Part shown: piece by piece, positions 23,606 to 33,615 of the stretch
Position numbering within the stretch: the stretch's first letter is position 1
How the letters are laid out: the number at the start of each line of letters is the position of its first letter
NCBI GenBank assembly: GCA_004764695.1
Contig: SMSO01000037.1
Location: 3,408,337-3,472,336, forward strand
Origin: Schizochytrium sp. TIO01
Lineage: Eukaryota > Sar > Bigyra > Thraustochytrida > Thraustochytriidae
Direction of reading: 5' to 3'
DNA length: 64,000 bases
Translations under genes and position numbers: made by a program
The notes under the pieces: generated by a model
Told to the model about the DNA's origin: nothing
The model's database searches: none
What the model saw: only the letters and a program-made list of their open reading frames with translations

Positions 23606-24758
23606 CGTCGCCGCTTACCGAATCCTCGCCGATATCCTCTTGTGCAGATCGAAGGCGTTGAGGGTTGGTCTCAAGAAGATTTGATTCAGATTTGGCATTC
23701 CAATGCGCAGCCTCATCGATATCACTATAGATAGCATTTACTATCATATTCCTTTTAAGATATTACAGTTTAATGAAGCTTCTCACCGTCTCTCAGATCC
23801 TATCTATGGATCTATTCTGATCCACTCTGACCAGTTCTGATCCATGGAAAGCTGTATCCTCACGCAGGCAGACCAAGTCCTCAAACTGCACGCTCCCTCG
23901 TGGCTTGCTTCAAGTACAGTCCTCTGGAGGAGAAGTGGACTCTCATGAAGATGTGCGAAGCTTAGTTTGGCACCAAAGAGGCCCGAGTTATCATCATCAT
24001 GTTAAGAGCACGTGGTCGATGGATGGGCGTCTGAATGGACGCTCACAAGAGTTTGCTCTAGAACAGGAGGAAATCGAGGTGGAGCAGCTCGAGGCAGTGC
24101 GGCCTGGGTGGTGTATGATAACCGCGGTGGCGCACGGCGCTGGTAAGGACTGTGAGGAAAGTAGTACTTTATTTACTTCCTGCAAGCGGTGCTGATGCCC
24201 TCGTGATCCTAACGAGAACCGACGGCATGCTGTGACCAGAAAAACTTGAAGGAGACCGTAAGGAACTGGGGAATGCTTAATAGTACTTGGAGCAGAGGTT
24301 TCCAAAGTTGAATCGTTTTGGCGAGAAGATAACATCGTTCACGAAGCGGCCCCGAACGATCGCTAGCATGTTAATACCCTATGATCAGCTCTTACTGCGC
24401 TACCGATTTTATTAAAGATAATTAGTTTTCGAGCATTGTCTGCCAAAATATCATGCTACACAAGCCAAACCCTGCACGCTCTTATGCCAACTCGTTCTGA
24501 GTTTCTTGACGCTGCCGAATGTCAGCATTGCCACTGCTGATCTCGTCCTCTGCAGTGTCAATGCTGCTAAAGTGATGTTGATGTATCTACATCGTAGTAG
24601 TGTTAGGCTTCAAAAGTATAATAAAAGGGGAAGGTTGAAGAAAAAGAAGTGAGAACGGCAAAAAGCGAAAACCGCCAAAGCAAAGTAAAGAAAACCCAAC
24701 AAAGCAAGAACGGGAAACCGATTCTTCGCCAAAGACTATAGCAGAAACTCCGTCCAGC
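23606..24758. other. Spacer between divergent GMC and coiled-coil genes
   Basis: About 1.15 kb containing both promoters. A 96-codon frame at 23905-24195 (+) and its opposite-strand partner have no recognised features. Pairs of this kind arise in GC-rich spacers here, so they are not called. A purine-rich AAAG tract lies at about 24625-24720. Confidence 0.45.
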
Positions 24759-25922
24759 ATGGCCCGTGATGAGGCCCTGGCAAGTGCCCTAGCACACCTG
24801 GATGCGGCTTGCTGCAGGCTCCAGAAACCTCACGGCGTTTCACCGTTTGCTGATGGAGTTGGCCACAAGAACGGCAGTCTTGCGAGACGTGGAAAAGGTC
24901 GCGTGCGTCTTGAACGTGAGCTTTCTGAGCAAGAACGCACAGCTGTGAGAAGTCTAGCACTTGCTGGGAAACAAAGGTTTCAGGCTCGTCGCTCAAAACC
25001 GATTGAGGTCCTTGCTGCAGAAACTGCGCAAATTGAATGGGACAACTCTGCCGATGCAGATGAAGCCGCTGCTCTCGTGCGGCGCTTCAAGCAACTCCGA
25101 GCTCGACGTGCAGGGCTTCAGATGAGACAGCAGCAACAGCAAAACCAAGAACAGCAGCAGCTACAGGCAACCCAGGGCAAATCTCAAAGTAGCTTAGAGG
25201 TCGAAAATGCAGATGCGGACTTGAATGCACTCAGAGAACAACTAAAGCTAGCTCGCGAACAGCTTGGAGATGCAGAGGCAGCAGAAACCCAACTTGAGAC
25301 ATCAAGGGCAAGAATTCGTAAGCTAAGAAACCAGCTTGATGACTTGGACGGTCATGTTCGCGACATGCGTTCTCTACACTCTTCCAAGAGTCCGGCCAGT
25401 AAGGCTGGCGCAACACCTGATACAAAAGGTGTTGGAGAGAGCTCAGAAACATCAAAGTCCCAACAGGCATGCGATGATTTTGCACGAAAAGCAAATGAGT
25501 TTGAGCTTGCCAAGCGCCATGCAGCACATAAGACGGCTAGTCTCCGTGGTCTCCGGGATAAGGTCAACGAAATGCGTCAACGACTCGAGGCACTTCAAGA
25601 GGAAGCCCGCGTAAAGCAGCTCGTCGAGGCAGCTCTCCGAGAGACTATGACTCATGCGTTAAAGACTGCCAGTCTTGGTGATATTTCAGAAGAGACCCAG
25701 GCTAGCTCTGGCTGGCAAGCACGGGCCATGGCAAAGTCTCTCAGCATCCTTCTAGATGAGGGAGGTGAAATGCTTTTGAATGATTGGAAAAAGGCCATCG
25801 CAGAGGCCCTTGAGCTCTCTAGCGCAAAGGTTATTCAGTTTGTTTATGGTCTTGTGGCTAATACGCTTGTTTCTATTGACAGAACACAAAAGGATGCTCG
25901 CGTAATAGCACACATTGCTTAA
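24759..25922 (+). CDS. Coiled-coil protein of unknown function (387 aa)
   Basis: Single-exon protein. Residues about 40-65 are rich in Arg/Glu. Residues about 115-150 carry a glutamine-rich stretch, followed by long Leu/Glu/Arg-rich heptad-like helices (about 155-205 and 240-300) predicted to form coiled coils. The C-terminal 60 residues are more hydrophobic but are not a clear membrane segment. No catalytic motif is recognised. Such proteins are often cytoskeletal or basal-body components in protists, but I cannot assign a function. The start ATG at 24759 follows an AC-rich leader. Confidence 0.72.
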   Translation: MARDEALASALAHLDAACCRLQKPHGVSPFADGVGHKNGSLARRGKGRVRLERELSEQERTAVRSLALAGKQRFQARRSKPIEVLAAETAQIEWDNSADADEAAALVRRFKQLRARRAGLQMRQQQQQNQEQQQLQATQGKSQSSLEVENADADLNALREQLKLAREQLGDAEAAETQLETSRARIRKLRNQLDDLDGHVRDMRSLHSSKSPASKAGATPDTKGVGESSETSKSQQACDDFARKANEFELAKRHAAHKTASLRGLRDKVNEMRQRLEALQEEARVKQLVEAALRETMTHALKTASLGDISEETQASSGWQARAMAKSLSILLDEGGEMLLNDWKKAIAEALELSSAKVIQFVYGLVANTLVSIDRTQKDARVIAHIA

Positions 25923-27021
25923 ATACATTACTGCTTTGAGCATAAAACATGAGTCACTGTAAATATATTGCTTTTTGTTGTTGCATCTACCTGAATTACA
26001 TGATCTGTCGAACTAAATCATTTACCAAATTCGCCTTTATCGAGCACTGGCGATTGCTGTTTGGGTGTTCCACCGCTTGGAGAAGAATGAAGGCGGGGAG
26101 GCTAAACCTATCAAAGCACACGGAACAATATTTGATGGCTCTTTCGATCCCTATAAATCAGTCAAACGAATATGGCTCGATTTGCGACAAAACGAAAACG
26201 GACTGACCAACTCTTCATCAACCCTTCATCAATATAGAAGAAGAAATATTCCACAACACCCAAAACAATTACCGCCACTGCACTAATAATTACGCAAAGC
26301 ATTACATTACTTTCAGAAGTATCGCCATCGGTGTAGTCGTTGATCCGCTAGAACTACTACCTGTATTTTCACTACCAGAAGAAGAAGAGGTACTGGAACT
26401 TGTTAGTGACTTTGTTGTTGGTGACCTGGTGGTAGGTTCAGGCGTTTGCTGAGGCTTATTAGTCGGAGCACAAGTGAATCCATCAGTCAGCATATATGCA
26501 ACACCGGCAGATTCGGCGCTTGTGTAGTAGAACAAGAATCATACACAAAACACCTACTGCTTTTGCTGATTTGGAAGCCCTGGCACGAAGTGTACCTGAG
26601 ACATACCTTCAGTCACTCAAAGAAAAGGCGTCACACAGTGTTAGCAGCACCAAGGTCGAGAATATACAGCTTTCAATAGCTGTATATCCAGCAGAAGGAG
26701 CTGAAAGGCTGAAAGGCATGTCCAAGCAGGTGTCACAGCTGAAGGAATTTGGAAAGCAGTTAAAGCAGAGGTCCAAAGAGGACAAGATGTAAATCTTCAA
26801 TCATTCTGTTATATATTGAAAAGGCTTGCCAAAACGCAAATGCTCGGAAATCGTATGGTATTTCTTATTTAAATTTATTCCTTCTAATTGATTTATGTCT
26901 GAAGAATCTGCAAAATGAAATTTGAAACAAAAAGAGAAGGGAAAAATAGGTTCTAGGACTACAAGTTATAGGTGGTAAAAAGTTAATCATACAATCTTGT
27001 TTCTCTCTATTTTCCCTTTTC
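25923..27021. other. Spacer with two small coding-like frames
   Basis: A + frame around 26038-26286 without an ATG reads a hydrophobic stretch (YRALAIAVWVFHRL) followed by a mixed sequence. A minus-strand Ser/Thr-rich frame lies at 26302-26535. A 98-codon + frame at 26496-26792 is called separately. These may be pieces of one spliced gene, but no convincing splice pair was found. Confidence 0.35.
26496..26792 (+). CDS. Small hypothetical, coiled-coil-like protein (98 aa) or terminal exon
   Basis: An ATG-initiated 98-codon frame. After a basic start, residues about 24-98 look strongly coding and helical (FADLEALARSVPETYLQSL, then MSKQVSQLKEFGKQLKQ). No family is recognised. It follows the 387-residue coiled-coil gene on the same strand by about 570 bp, and could be the last exon of a gene whose 5' part lies near 26040-26250. 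Function unknown. Confidence 0.38.
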   Translation: MQHRQIRRLCSRTRIIHKTPTAFADLEALARSVPETYLQSLKEKASHSVSSTKVENIQLSIAVYPAEGAERLKGMSKQVSQLKEFGKQLKQRSKEDKM

Positions 27022-29097
27022 TTACTTGCCCATAGGATCTCCGTCGCGACTCTTCGCGCGGTAATACGAGTCCATCTCTGCCTCGTTCGGCTCAGCACGC
27101 GATGATGAGTTGGACGCAGACGTTCTGTGGCGTGGTGCTGGAGGAGACCCGCCGCGGGTCTCCTGTTTATGTCTGCGACGACGCTTACGATCACGGTCAT
27201 TTATTCTCTTATCTTCTGACTCACTGCCACTGTTGCTGTCACTGTCTGACGAAGAGTCGGAATCATAAGAGCGACGGCGATGACGAGAATGTCTTCTTTT
27301 CTTGCTCTTGCTGCGTTTGTTCTTTTTGCTTGAGGACGACGATGATGAGTTTTTCTTCCTCTTACTACGAGACGACCGATGGTTTTTACCCCGACTTGAG
27401 TCTGAACCACTGTCGTCACTACTAGGATCATCTTCACTACTGTCGTCACGGTCAGAGTGCCTACTTCTGTGCTTGCTCTGTTTTGATTTTTTAGACTTCT
27501 TGTTTTCGCTCTTTTCAGACGAGATTTTTTCTTTGCTATCTTGAGCAGACGGTGAAGAAGACTTTTCATTTTCTGCATCATCCTGTTCAGCTTTAACAGA
27601 TGGTGTGAGCTCAAAGTTTCCATTTGCATGTTTAATCGCTGCTATCTTAGCACGTCTGCCTGCTTCACCTGTACAATATGACCGTCGCGAGGTCTGCCAG
27701 CAGCATTGAAAACCCCATCGCATACTCTCACGATCAAAGTAAGATCCCCACACAGTTGTGTGATTGCCCTCCATAACATCTTCGTCGTACTTCGGTCCAC
27801 TCTGAGTCAGTGTAATACCCTGGCGAATCCTTCGTCCATCGGGTGTGTGCTCCACGAATTCGGAGGATGCCGCGCAAAGCATACTTGGATCTGCTTCCTT
27901 ACCCATCACAACGTTTTCGCCATACTTTTCTTTAAGCGAGCGCTCTCGGATTTCTTTCGCTTTACGCTTGCGCTCCTCAAATTGTTTTTGTGCAAGTGCC
28001 ACTTGTGTAGGATTTCCTTGCAAGTGAAGTGCATTGGGGTCCTCGCCGTCGTGACTTTGACGAGCCGAGGCATCCCATGCAAAGATCTGTGCCTTGGCAA
28101 GTTCCACAGCATCACCAGAGTTCTTGACAAAGTTGTCACCAACATAATCTGCTTGAGTAGCGTCTAACTCTGGGTTTGGGTTCGCTCTCATGGAGCGTGT
28201 TTTAGGGTCATAGAAGGCAGAATTGACATCCAAATTCAGAAGGTACTTTGCAGTATCTTCTCGAATCCGGAGGTTATGAACTGATGCCTTAACTTTATTG
28301 CCAACTTTAAATGCTGTGGACTCATTGCCAAGCTGACGTACACCATCGTCCTTATCCGAGTCGGAATCTGAGTCCAAGTCTGACTCTGAGTCGGAATCTG
28401 AGTCGGAATCTGAGTCACCTGAGTTTTGATCTTTCTTTAATTTGCGATTCTCTTCTTTCTTGGCCTTTTTGGCCTCTTTCTTTGCATCCTTCTCCTTCTT
28501 GCGCTCAGTTCTCCTCTCTTCCTTTCTCTTAAACTTTTCATCCCGGATTCGTTGAGCCTCAATCCTCTTCTCCTGCTCTGCCTTTTCATGCAGCCTCATA
28601 TTCTTTTTCATATAGACTTCTGCATCCACGCCATTCCACCTGTCTCTGGACTCGTCGTAGGAGAGCTTGAGCCTTTCTTGTACGATCTCATCGCTCGCTA
28701 GGTTCGCGTTTGTTTTCCAAGCGCCTCGCTTCCGTGGTCTTTCCATGCAGTCTTTTGCCTGGTGTGTCTTGGCTCCACAATTCTTGCAGGCGTTCCGCTC
28801 AAACCTTTTTTTGCGATCTCCTACCAGGACATCTTTTCCACGCGCATACCATGAAGAGTTCAGGTCACTCTTGGCGGTTTCCTGACTCACACGCTGGTGT
28901 TTGAGTCCGCTTCCCTCGTGCTGGTTCAAGTACCAGGGCGCCTGGGATACGAATTCAGGCACGTGCGGGTTAAGCATGTTGCCTTCATTGTCGACTGCGG
29001 GCGGGAGCACGCCGCTCTTGCGAGCCTCGTCAAGAGCTTTGTTACGGGCGAGCTCCTCTCGTGTCCGGAGCGCCGAAGACGACGCCGAGGATGCCAT
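27022..29097 (-). CDS. SLU7: Pre-mRNA splicing factor SLU7
   Basis: Single-exon gene, 691 residues from the ATG at 29097. A longer frame could start 16 codons upstream, but the MASSASSS start fits the family better. The N-terminal third matches SLU7: REELARNKALDEARKSG, PWYLN..GSGLKHQR and a zinc knuckle of the form C104-x2-C107-x4-H112-x4-C117. A long lysine/glutamate-rich segment (about 180-235) precedes an acidic Ser/Asp run near 238-262, and the central SLU7 region has AKYLLNLDVNSAFYDPKTRSMR. The C-terminal 150 residues are a charged, Ser/Arg/Lys-rich tail like the RS-type tails of splicing factors. SLU7 acts in the second catalytic step, helping 3' splice site choice. It fits a genome with introns such as those seen in this window. 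Confidence 0.94.
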   Translation of the reverse strand: MASSASSSALRTREELARNKALDEARKSGVLPPAVDNEGNMLNPHVPEFVSQAPWYLNQHEGSGLKHQRVSQETAKSDLNSSWYARGKDVLVGDRKKRFERNACKNCGAKTHQAKDCMERPRKRGAWKTNANLASDEIVQERLKLSYDESRDRWNGVDAEVYMKKNMRLHEKAEQEKRIEAQRIRDEKFKRKEERRTERKKEKDAKKEAKKAKKEENRKLKKDQNSGDSDSDSDSDSESDLDSDSDSDKDDGVRQLGNESTAFKVGNKVKASVHNLRIREDTAKYLLNLDVNSAFYDPKTRSMRANPNPELDATQADYVGDNFVKNSGDAVELAKAQIFAWDASARQSHDGEDPNALHLQGNPTQVALAQKQFEERKRKAKEIRERSLKEKYGENVVMGKEADPSMLCAASSEFVEHTPDGRRIRQGITLTQSGPKYDEDVMEGNHTTVWGSYFDRESMRWGFQCCWQTSRRSYCTGEAGRRAKIAAIKHANGNFELTPSVKAEQDDAENEKSSSPSAQDSKEKISSEKSENKKSKKSKQSKHRSRHSDRDDSSEDDPSSDDSGSDSSRGKNHRSSRSKRKKNSSSSSSSKKNKRSKSKKRRHSRHRRRSYDSDSSSDSDSNSGSESEDKRINDRDRKRRRRHKQETRGGSPPAPRHRTSASNSSSRAEPNEAEMDSYYRAKSRDGDPMGK

Positions 29098-29497
29098 GTT
29101 GAGAAATGGTTGAAGCAGCAACCACCACCCACAGCGCCTCAACACGGAAAGGCAAGACTAACGCCAGGAACACGGGCTAGGAGATGGGAAGGCGCAGCGA
29201 GAAGGTATAATGAAATAGGGAGCGGGGAAAAGGGCTGAGTAGAGAGTTTGCTCAACAACTTGAAGATGGCCAGCAATAGAAGCTCAAAGAGCGCATATTA
29301 ATACACAGAGTTTAACTTTACTTATTGTAAGTCTTCGGACTAACGATTCGAGAGGAAATATGGAAACACGAGCTCTGCAAATGTGGGCCTATATCATAAA
29401 TGGTGGTCATATGTAAGACGAAGCAGGAATAGGAAATGGTTAACCTTGGCAAAGCAATAACAATTAACTGGTTAATACAAGACTAAATGGAGCTACG
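29098..29497. other. Spacer between SLU7 and M20 peptidase (same strand)
   Basis: About 400 bp with the SLU7 promoter/5' leader side and the 3' flank of the M20 gene. No other element is supported. Confidence 0.5.
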
Positions 29498-30967
29498 CTA
29501 CACGTTTGGCAAGTTTGTAAGAATGTGGGAATAGAAGTGGGCAAGCTGACCAAGCTGTGTGAATGATATCTTCTCGTCTATGCCGTGGAACATTGATGTT
29601 TCAGACATGTCCTGAAACACAACTGGGGTGAAGCGAAAAATGTGGCAATCGCTGTCCTTTGCAAAAAGATCCCAGTAATGACGCGTGTCAGTGTTCCCAA
29701 TCATTAAAACTGGCAGCGAAGGTGCAGCAAACACCTGGGCAACAGTTTTCTGAATGAATCGAAATTCAGCAGTGTCACTCGGGGTTTGCGGGGCAGGAGG
29801 AGTGTACTGTCCGTCATCGCCAAAACCCTCTACACGCACCCTTGAATCGTTAATTATTTTGCGATCGCGCGCAAGGACTTTCTCCAAGTCTCCATCCAAA
29901 GGATGAATACGGTGATTCACCCATGCCACTGCCTCTCCTGGAATTGTATTAAGCTTCTCACCAGCCTGGACTCGTGTTACCGCCGTTGTTGTACGCACAG
30001 CAGCAGCTACGACTGGGATGGACAAAGCAAGCTTTTCTAAGGCCTTGCGAAAAAGCCAGCGGTTCGAGACAACCATACGCATCCAGAACGAAAGTTCACT
30101 ACCCAGATAGCACAGATGATCAATATACTGCTCCATATAGGGGGAGAAAGGCTCATCCTCTAAGCGTGCAATTGCTCGAGCCAGAACACCTACATTAGAC
30201 TCTGGATTTGGCATAGAAGAATGCCCAGGAAGCAAGCTATCAACCGTCAACTTGACTGTACATGAGCCTTTTTCCATTGTGCCGATCAGCGCAACAGGCT
30301 TATTCACAGATGGAACGACTCCTTTGATTAAAAAGGGGCCCTCGTCTAAAACAAAAGCAGGCGAACATCCCTTTAGTTTTTCTTTTAGACGCAAAGAAAG
30401 GTGTGCTGCTCCCTCCATACCGCCACTTTCCTCATCATGTCCATAAACAAAATAAACTGTTTGTTCTAGTTGCTGCCTTCCTTGACCTAAAATCTGCTCA
30501 ATTGCAGCGAGCTGTGTAATGACGTTGTGCTTATTATCTATGGCACCACGGCCCCACACAAGCTCTTTTTCTTCATCAATGTATCCAGAAAATGGCCCAT
30601 GCTGCCATCGTTTTGCTTGATATGCAGGAACAACATCTAAGTGAGCGCAAATAACAACAGGTGCCAGCTTTGAGTTTGCACCAACCCACTCATAAAGAAG
30701 GCTGTACTTGTTCACAGTCTCAATGTTGATATGTTTGGCAGAATGTACTAATGGGAATTCTTTGCGTAGAAGGTCATGAAGTTTGAGAAACTCATCCTCA
30801 TCGGTCTGTTCATTTGAATCTTCATCATGAGAAATCGTGGGAATGCGAATGCTCTTTGCCAGGATATTGGCAAGAGCCCGGCGCCGCTTGCTCGTGAACG
30901 GCGAAGTCTCTAAAGACACTGTCCCAACGACCTGGTGATTGGGAAGCATCATTGCGTTGCTTACCAT
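29498..30967 (-). CDS. M20 metallopeptidase, PM20D1/carboxypeptidase-S-like
   Basis: About 489 residues from the ATG at 30967, matching the PM20D1 and yeast carboxypeptidase S subgroup of M20 by overall length and by motifs such as GHSS and IRTTTAVTR-like segments. The two-zinc site is complete: His109 in HLDVVP, Asp144 in GRGAIDNK, Glu179-Glu180 in GHDEESGG, an Asp in VLDEG, and a late His461 in MFHGIDEK. Members cleave or form N-acyl amino acids or trim peptides in secretory or vacuolar compartments. The true N-terminus is unsure. In frame upstream of the ATG lies a hydrophobic segment (LISLVIAVLAVMV) starting right after a TAG that could be a splice acceptor near 31010, suggesting an N-terminal membrane anchor encoded partly by an earlier exon. 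Confidence 0.9.
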   Translation of the reverse strand: MVSNAMMLPNHQVVGTVSLETSPFTSKRRRALANILAKSIRIPTISHDEDSNEQTDEDEFLKLHDLLRKEFPLVHSAKHINIETVNKYSLLYEWVGANSKLAPVVICAHLDVVPAYQAKRWQHGPFSGYIDEEKELVWGRGAIDNKHNVITQLAAIEQILGQGRQQLEQTVYFVYGHDEESGGMEGAAHLSLRLKEKLKGCSPAFVLDEGPFLIKGVVPSVNKPVALIGTMEKGSCTVKLTVDSLLPGHSSMPNPESNVGVLARAIARLEDEPFSPYMEQYIDHLCYLGSELSFWMRMVVSNRWLFRKALEKLALSIPVVAAAVRTTTAVTRVQAGEKLNTIPGEAVAWVNHRIHPLDGDLEKVLARDRKIINDSRVRVEGFGDDGQYTPPAPQTPSDTAEFRFIQKTVAQVFAAPSLPVLMIGNTDTRHYWDLFAKDSDCHIFRFTPVVFQDMSETSMFHGIDEKISFTQLGQLAHFYSHILTNLPNV

Positions 30968-31253
30968 CACGGCAAGTACTGCAATAACGAGTGAAATAAG
31001 TCCCTATGATGAGCATATCAGTATTTGATTTCTCATGGCTGTCACCCTGATGAGTAGTTTCTGCGCGACACATTGTGACACAGACACTGATGAAACCCCA
31101 GATCATTTTCCTATTCAACAAGCACAGGCATGCATTGCTGTGTCCAGGCCGAATAATCGTTCTGACAGTCATGATTACTGTCTATGGCTTGTTGACCCTA
31201 CTAAGAGTTATTGTAACCAAATCGAGCGCAACAGAAAAAAACCGGCACCAGGC

Positions 31254-31593
31254 TTACCCACCAAATGCCCTGAATCGCTCTACACGTTCCTGTATAAAGT
31301 TGCCTCGAGGCTGTCTCGGTGGTTCGAATCTGGGTTTGCCTCTAGTATAAGGCAGGTTTTGCGAATTGATTAGCCCACACACCTCGGAGTTTTGCCTGTC
31401 GTTGCTCTTGGTCGACTCGTTTGCTGGCTGAAGTTCACCAAAGTTTGCAAAATCGTCGGAGAAAAGTGGAGTCCCCTCTGCAAGTGAGTTAAATAAAATA
31501 AGTTACAAAGCTGTTTACCCTTCAGAGCAGAGGTAACGTCGGAGCTCTTGTTCTGACTATTGCGTATTTGTTGTAATGCACTTTGCAACAGCT
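31254..31593 (-). CDS. Small two-exon gene, 5' end unresolved
   Basis: Two minus-strand exons (about 31593-31519 and 31477-31254) join through a 41-bp GTAAAC...TTGCAG intron. The frame stays open from before the intron to a TAA at 31254-31256. The joined peptide (about 99 residues) reads NKSSDVTSALKEGTPLFSDD, then a hydrophilic middle, and a basic C-terminus (RGKPRFEPPRQPRGNFIQE, then RVERFRAFGG). No ATG lies in the exon found. A TTAAG acceptor-like site at its 5' end suggests another upstream exon. The family is not recognised. The next gene downstream on this strand is the M20 peptidase. A GTAAGC donor overlaps the stop, so splicing into the M20 gene was considered, but the phases do not match. 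Confidence 0.45.
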
Positions 31594-32160
31594 TAAGACA
31601 TCAAAAGCAAGGACGAGTTGCTGGGTAGTACCTAGTCCGCGGACGTTCTCTTGGCACACTTCACTTTTCTGCCTTTTCTGGGTAAGTATAGAGTATTGTT
31701 ATTACTACTAATTGTACAATTTAGGATAGGAACCTAGTACTTTCTCAATCTCTAGATAGATAGATAGATAGATACGTACTACCTCAGCCAGATGAAAATA
31801 TTGAGGACCATATGAATGGGATTTTGACTTTTGAAGTAATCTGGAGTCCCGCTTTGATGGAGAGACAATGTGTGCTACCATATGGTTTGATAATCTTTAT
31901 TTCTCGTCTATTCTGCGACAAAAAACTTTGGCACTGAATGCAAATTGAAAACGAAGCTGTTTCTAATGAAGAACAAAGAACAACTGCATAAAATCAAAAA
32001 ACCGCAATCGTGAACGAGAGTAAACGATATGGCTAACAGGGAGGTATAGCTATCGAGTTTGCTTTAAATAATTGTGTCAAGCCTATCTTCTCATACTTTG
32101 AAATGATTAAGAGATTTATTATTTATTCTAATGCTCAGCAAGACTCATTCATCTTCAATC
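31594..32160. other. Spacer upstream of small gene and downstream of the 7TM gene
   Basis: AT-rich, with a short GATA run at about 31754-31773. No gene supported. It may hide the first exon of the 31254-31593 gene. Confidence 0.4.
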
Positions 32161-33615
32161 TCAGGCCAGGCGGCTTGGCAAGGTATAGAAAGCGATGCAA
32201 AGTTGAGATAATACAATTGAAGTCATTTGTAAATGATGGAAAACCTTGATGGTTGGGAAGATAGCAACTGGTGACGCATTTTCTTTCCAACCAAAGCGAG
32301 AGACCTGATCGATCGAAGAGATCCCGACAGTGCTGGTAAGAAAAAGTAAGAGGCATAGCATTACTAGGCGCACTGTTTTGCGAATTTTCAACATTGCCAA
32401 TAAATATAGCTGCTGGTTGTTTACAACCATGTAACTAGGCCCACTTTGATTGACGGCTGCATGAAATACTTGGGAATTGTCAATTTTGATTTTGTCCGAG
32501 GAAAGTGAAATAGTTTTTAATTTCCCTGAACCAACGAAAGGAGCCTCTGACATTTTTCTTCCAATGCTACTCGTATAAGCTATAGTGTAGGACTCTGACC
32601 GATCTCCGTTGTTTTGAGAATCCATCTGAATATCTGGCGAAAGTACGTGTGCTCCTTTTATTTTCGCAAACTTAAGGCTGTTGTAATAAGCTGACGATCC
32701 TGAATTGTCACGACCATCAAGGGGTGATACTGCGTTGCCTGCAGGAATCGGTGCTGTCGAGCTTGACCTAAATTCGCTATGAACTTTTGCAGCGAGGCGA
32801 AACAATTGATGCAAGTAGAAGGCACCAGCAGCATATGAAGCAAGTATCAATAATATTAGAGGAACTAAAAGAAACCCCATGATACTTCGCTCAGTGCGTT
32901 TTTCATATATAGCACCCGTGAGTCCGACAAACACAGAAAAAGCTTCAAACACATAAATGTATTTGCGTGATGCAAGTAGTCTGGAGTGCTGATTTGGAGT
33001 TAAACCACCAGAGCTAAGAGCGATTTGAAGCCAAGTTAAACTCACATGCAAAAGAGCAAGCGCAGAAAATCCTACAGCAAGAGGACCAAAAGCACGACTA
33101 GGCCCGTTAAATCGTCCTTTGTATAGAACATGAGTATCAGATAGTGGTCCGTCTCGTATCGTTGCAGACAATGCTACCATCAATGCCCACAACGCCGCCA
33201 TAATAGTCCCAATCAAAGCAAGAATAATTGTACTCAGCAAGTGGAGGCTTGATACAAGTTTATTCTGCTGCTTCAGACGAATCATTGCCGAGCAGAGGGC
33301 GATCACTGTGAGAATACCTAATATAAACGAAAAAAAGTTCCACGCAATTGTGATTTTAGTTGATATGCTTGGTTCCGTGCATATAGAACCCGTGAACCCA
33401 TAAAATGTATTGCAATAGCATCCAGCCATCGTATCATTAGCTTGGGTCGAGTAATTTCCATTAATGAACCATCCTGTTCTGGAGTAGCACAGCTCATTGG
33501 CAGGGCAATCGTAGTCCGAGACACACGATTGATTTGCTGCAACTCCGACGCTTATTTCATTGAAGAAGATGAATAATGCCCACACCCGTTTGCGAGCATT
33601 GTGCGAACGGTTCAT
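32161..33615 (-). CDS. 7TM receptor-like membrane protein with cysteine-rich ectodomain
   Basis: Single-exon, 484 residues. Residues about 10-27 look like a cleavable signal peptide. Residues 31-79 hold six cysteines (31, 37, 43, 66, 68, 79) and several N-x-S/T sites, resembling a small EGF-like domain facing outward. Seven hydrophobic helices follow at about 86-112, 122-150, 175-200, 218-236, 244-272, 414-435 and 449-479. A long loop of about 140 residues lies between helices 5 and 6. The topology resembles a G-protein-coupled receptor, but no GPCR family motif (DRY, NPxxY) is evident, so receptor function is an inference. Channels and transporters with seven passes are alternatives. An RGS protein is encoded 26 kb away. 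Confidence 0.8.
   Translation of the reverse strand: MNRSHNARKRVWALFIFFNEISVGVAANQSCVSDYDCPANELCYSRTGWFINGNYSTQANDTMAGCYCNTFYGFTGSICTEPSISTKITIAWNFFSFILGILTVIALCSAMIRLKQQNKLVSSLHLLSTIILALIGTIMAALWALMVALSATIRDGPLSDTHVLYKGRFNGPSRAFGPLAVGFSALALLHVSLTWLQIALSSGGLTPNQHSRLLASRKYIYVFEAFSVFVGLTGAIYEKRTERSIMGFLLVPLILLILASYAAGAFYLHQLFRLAAKVHSEFRSSSTAPIPAGNAVSPLDGRDNSGSSAYYNSLKFAKIKGAHVLSPDIQMDSQNNGDRSESYTIAYTSSIGRKMSEAPFVGSGKLKTISLSSDKIKIDNSQVFHAAVNQSGPSYMVVNNQQLYLLAMLKIRKTVRLVMLCLLLFLTSTVGISSIDQVSRFGWKENASPVAIFPTIKVFHHLQMTSIVLSQLCIAFYTLPSRLA

Noticed and set aside
26302-26535. Ser/Thr-rich minus frame (78 codons)
   Set aside because: Low-complexity composition with no signal peptide or anchor; it also overlaps a better + frame.
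31250-31260. Splicing of the small minus gene directly into the M20 gene
   Set aside because: The GTAAGC donor is in phase 2, while the two available M20 acceptors are in phase 0 and phase 1, so no canonical join keeps the frame.
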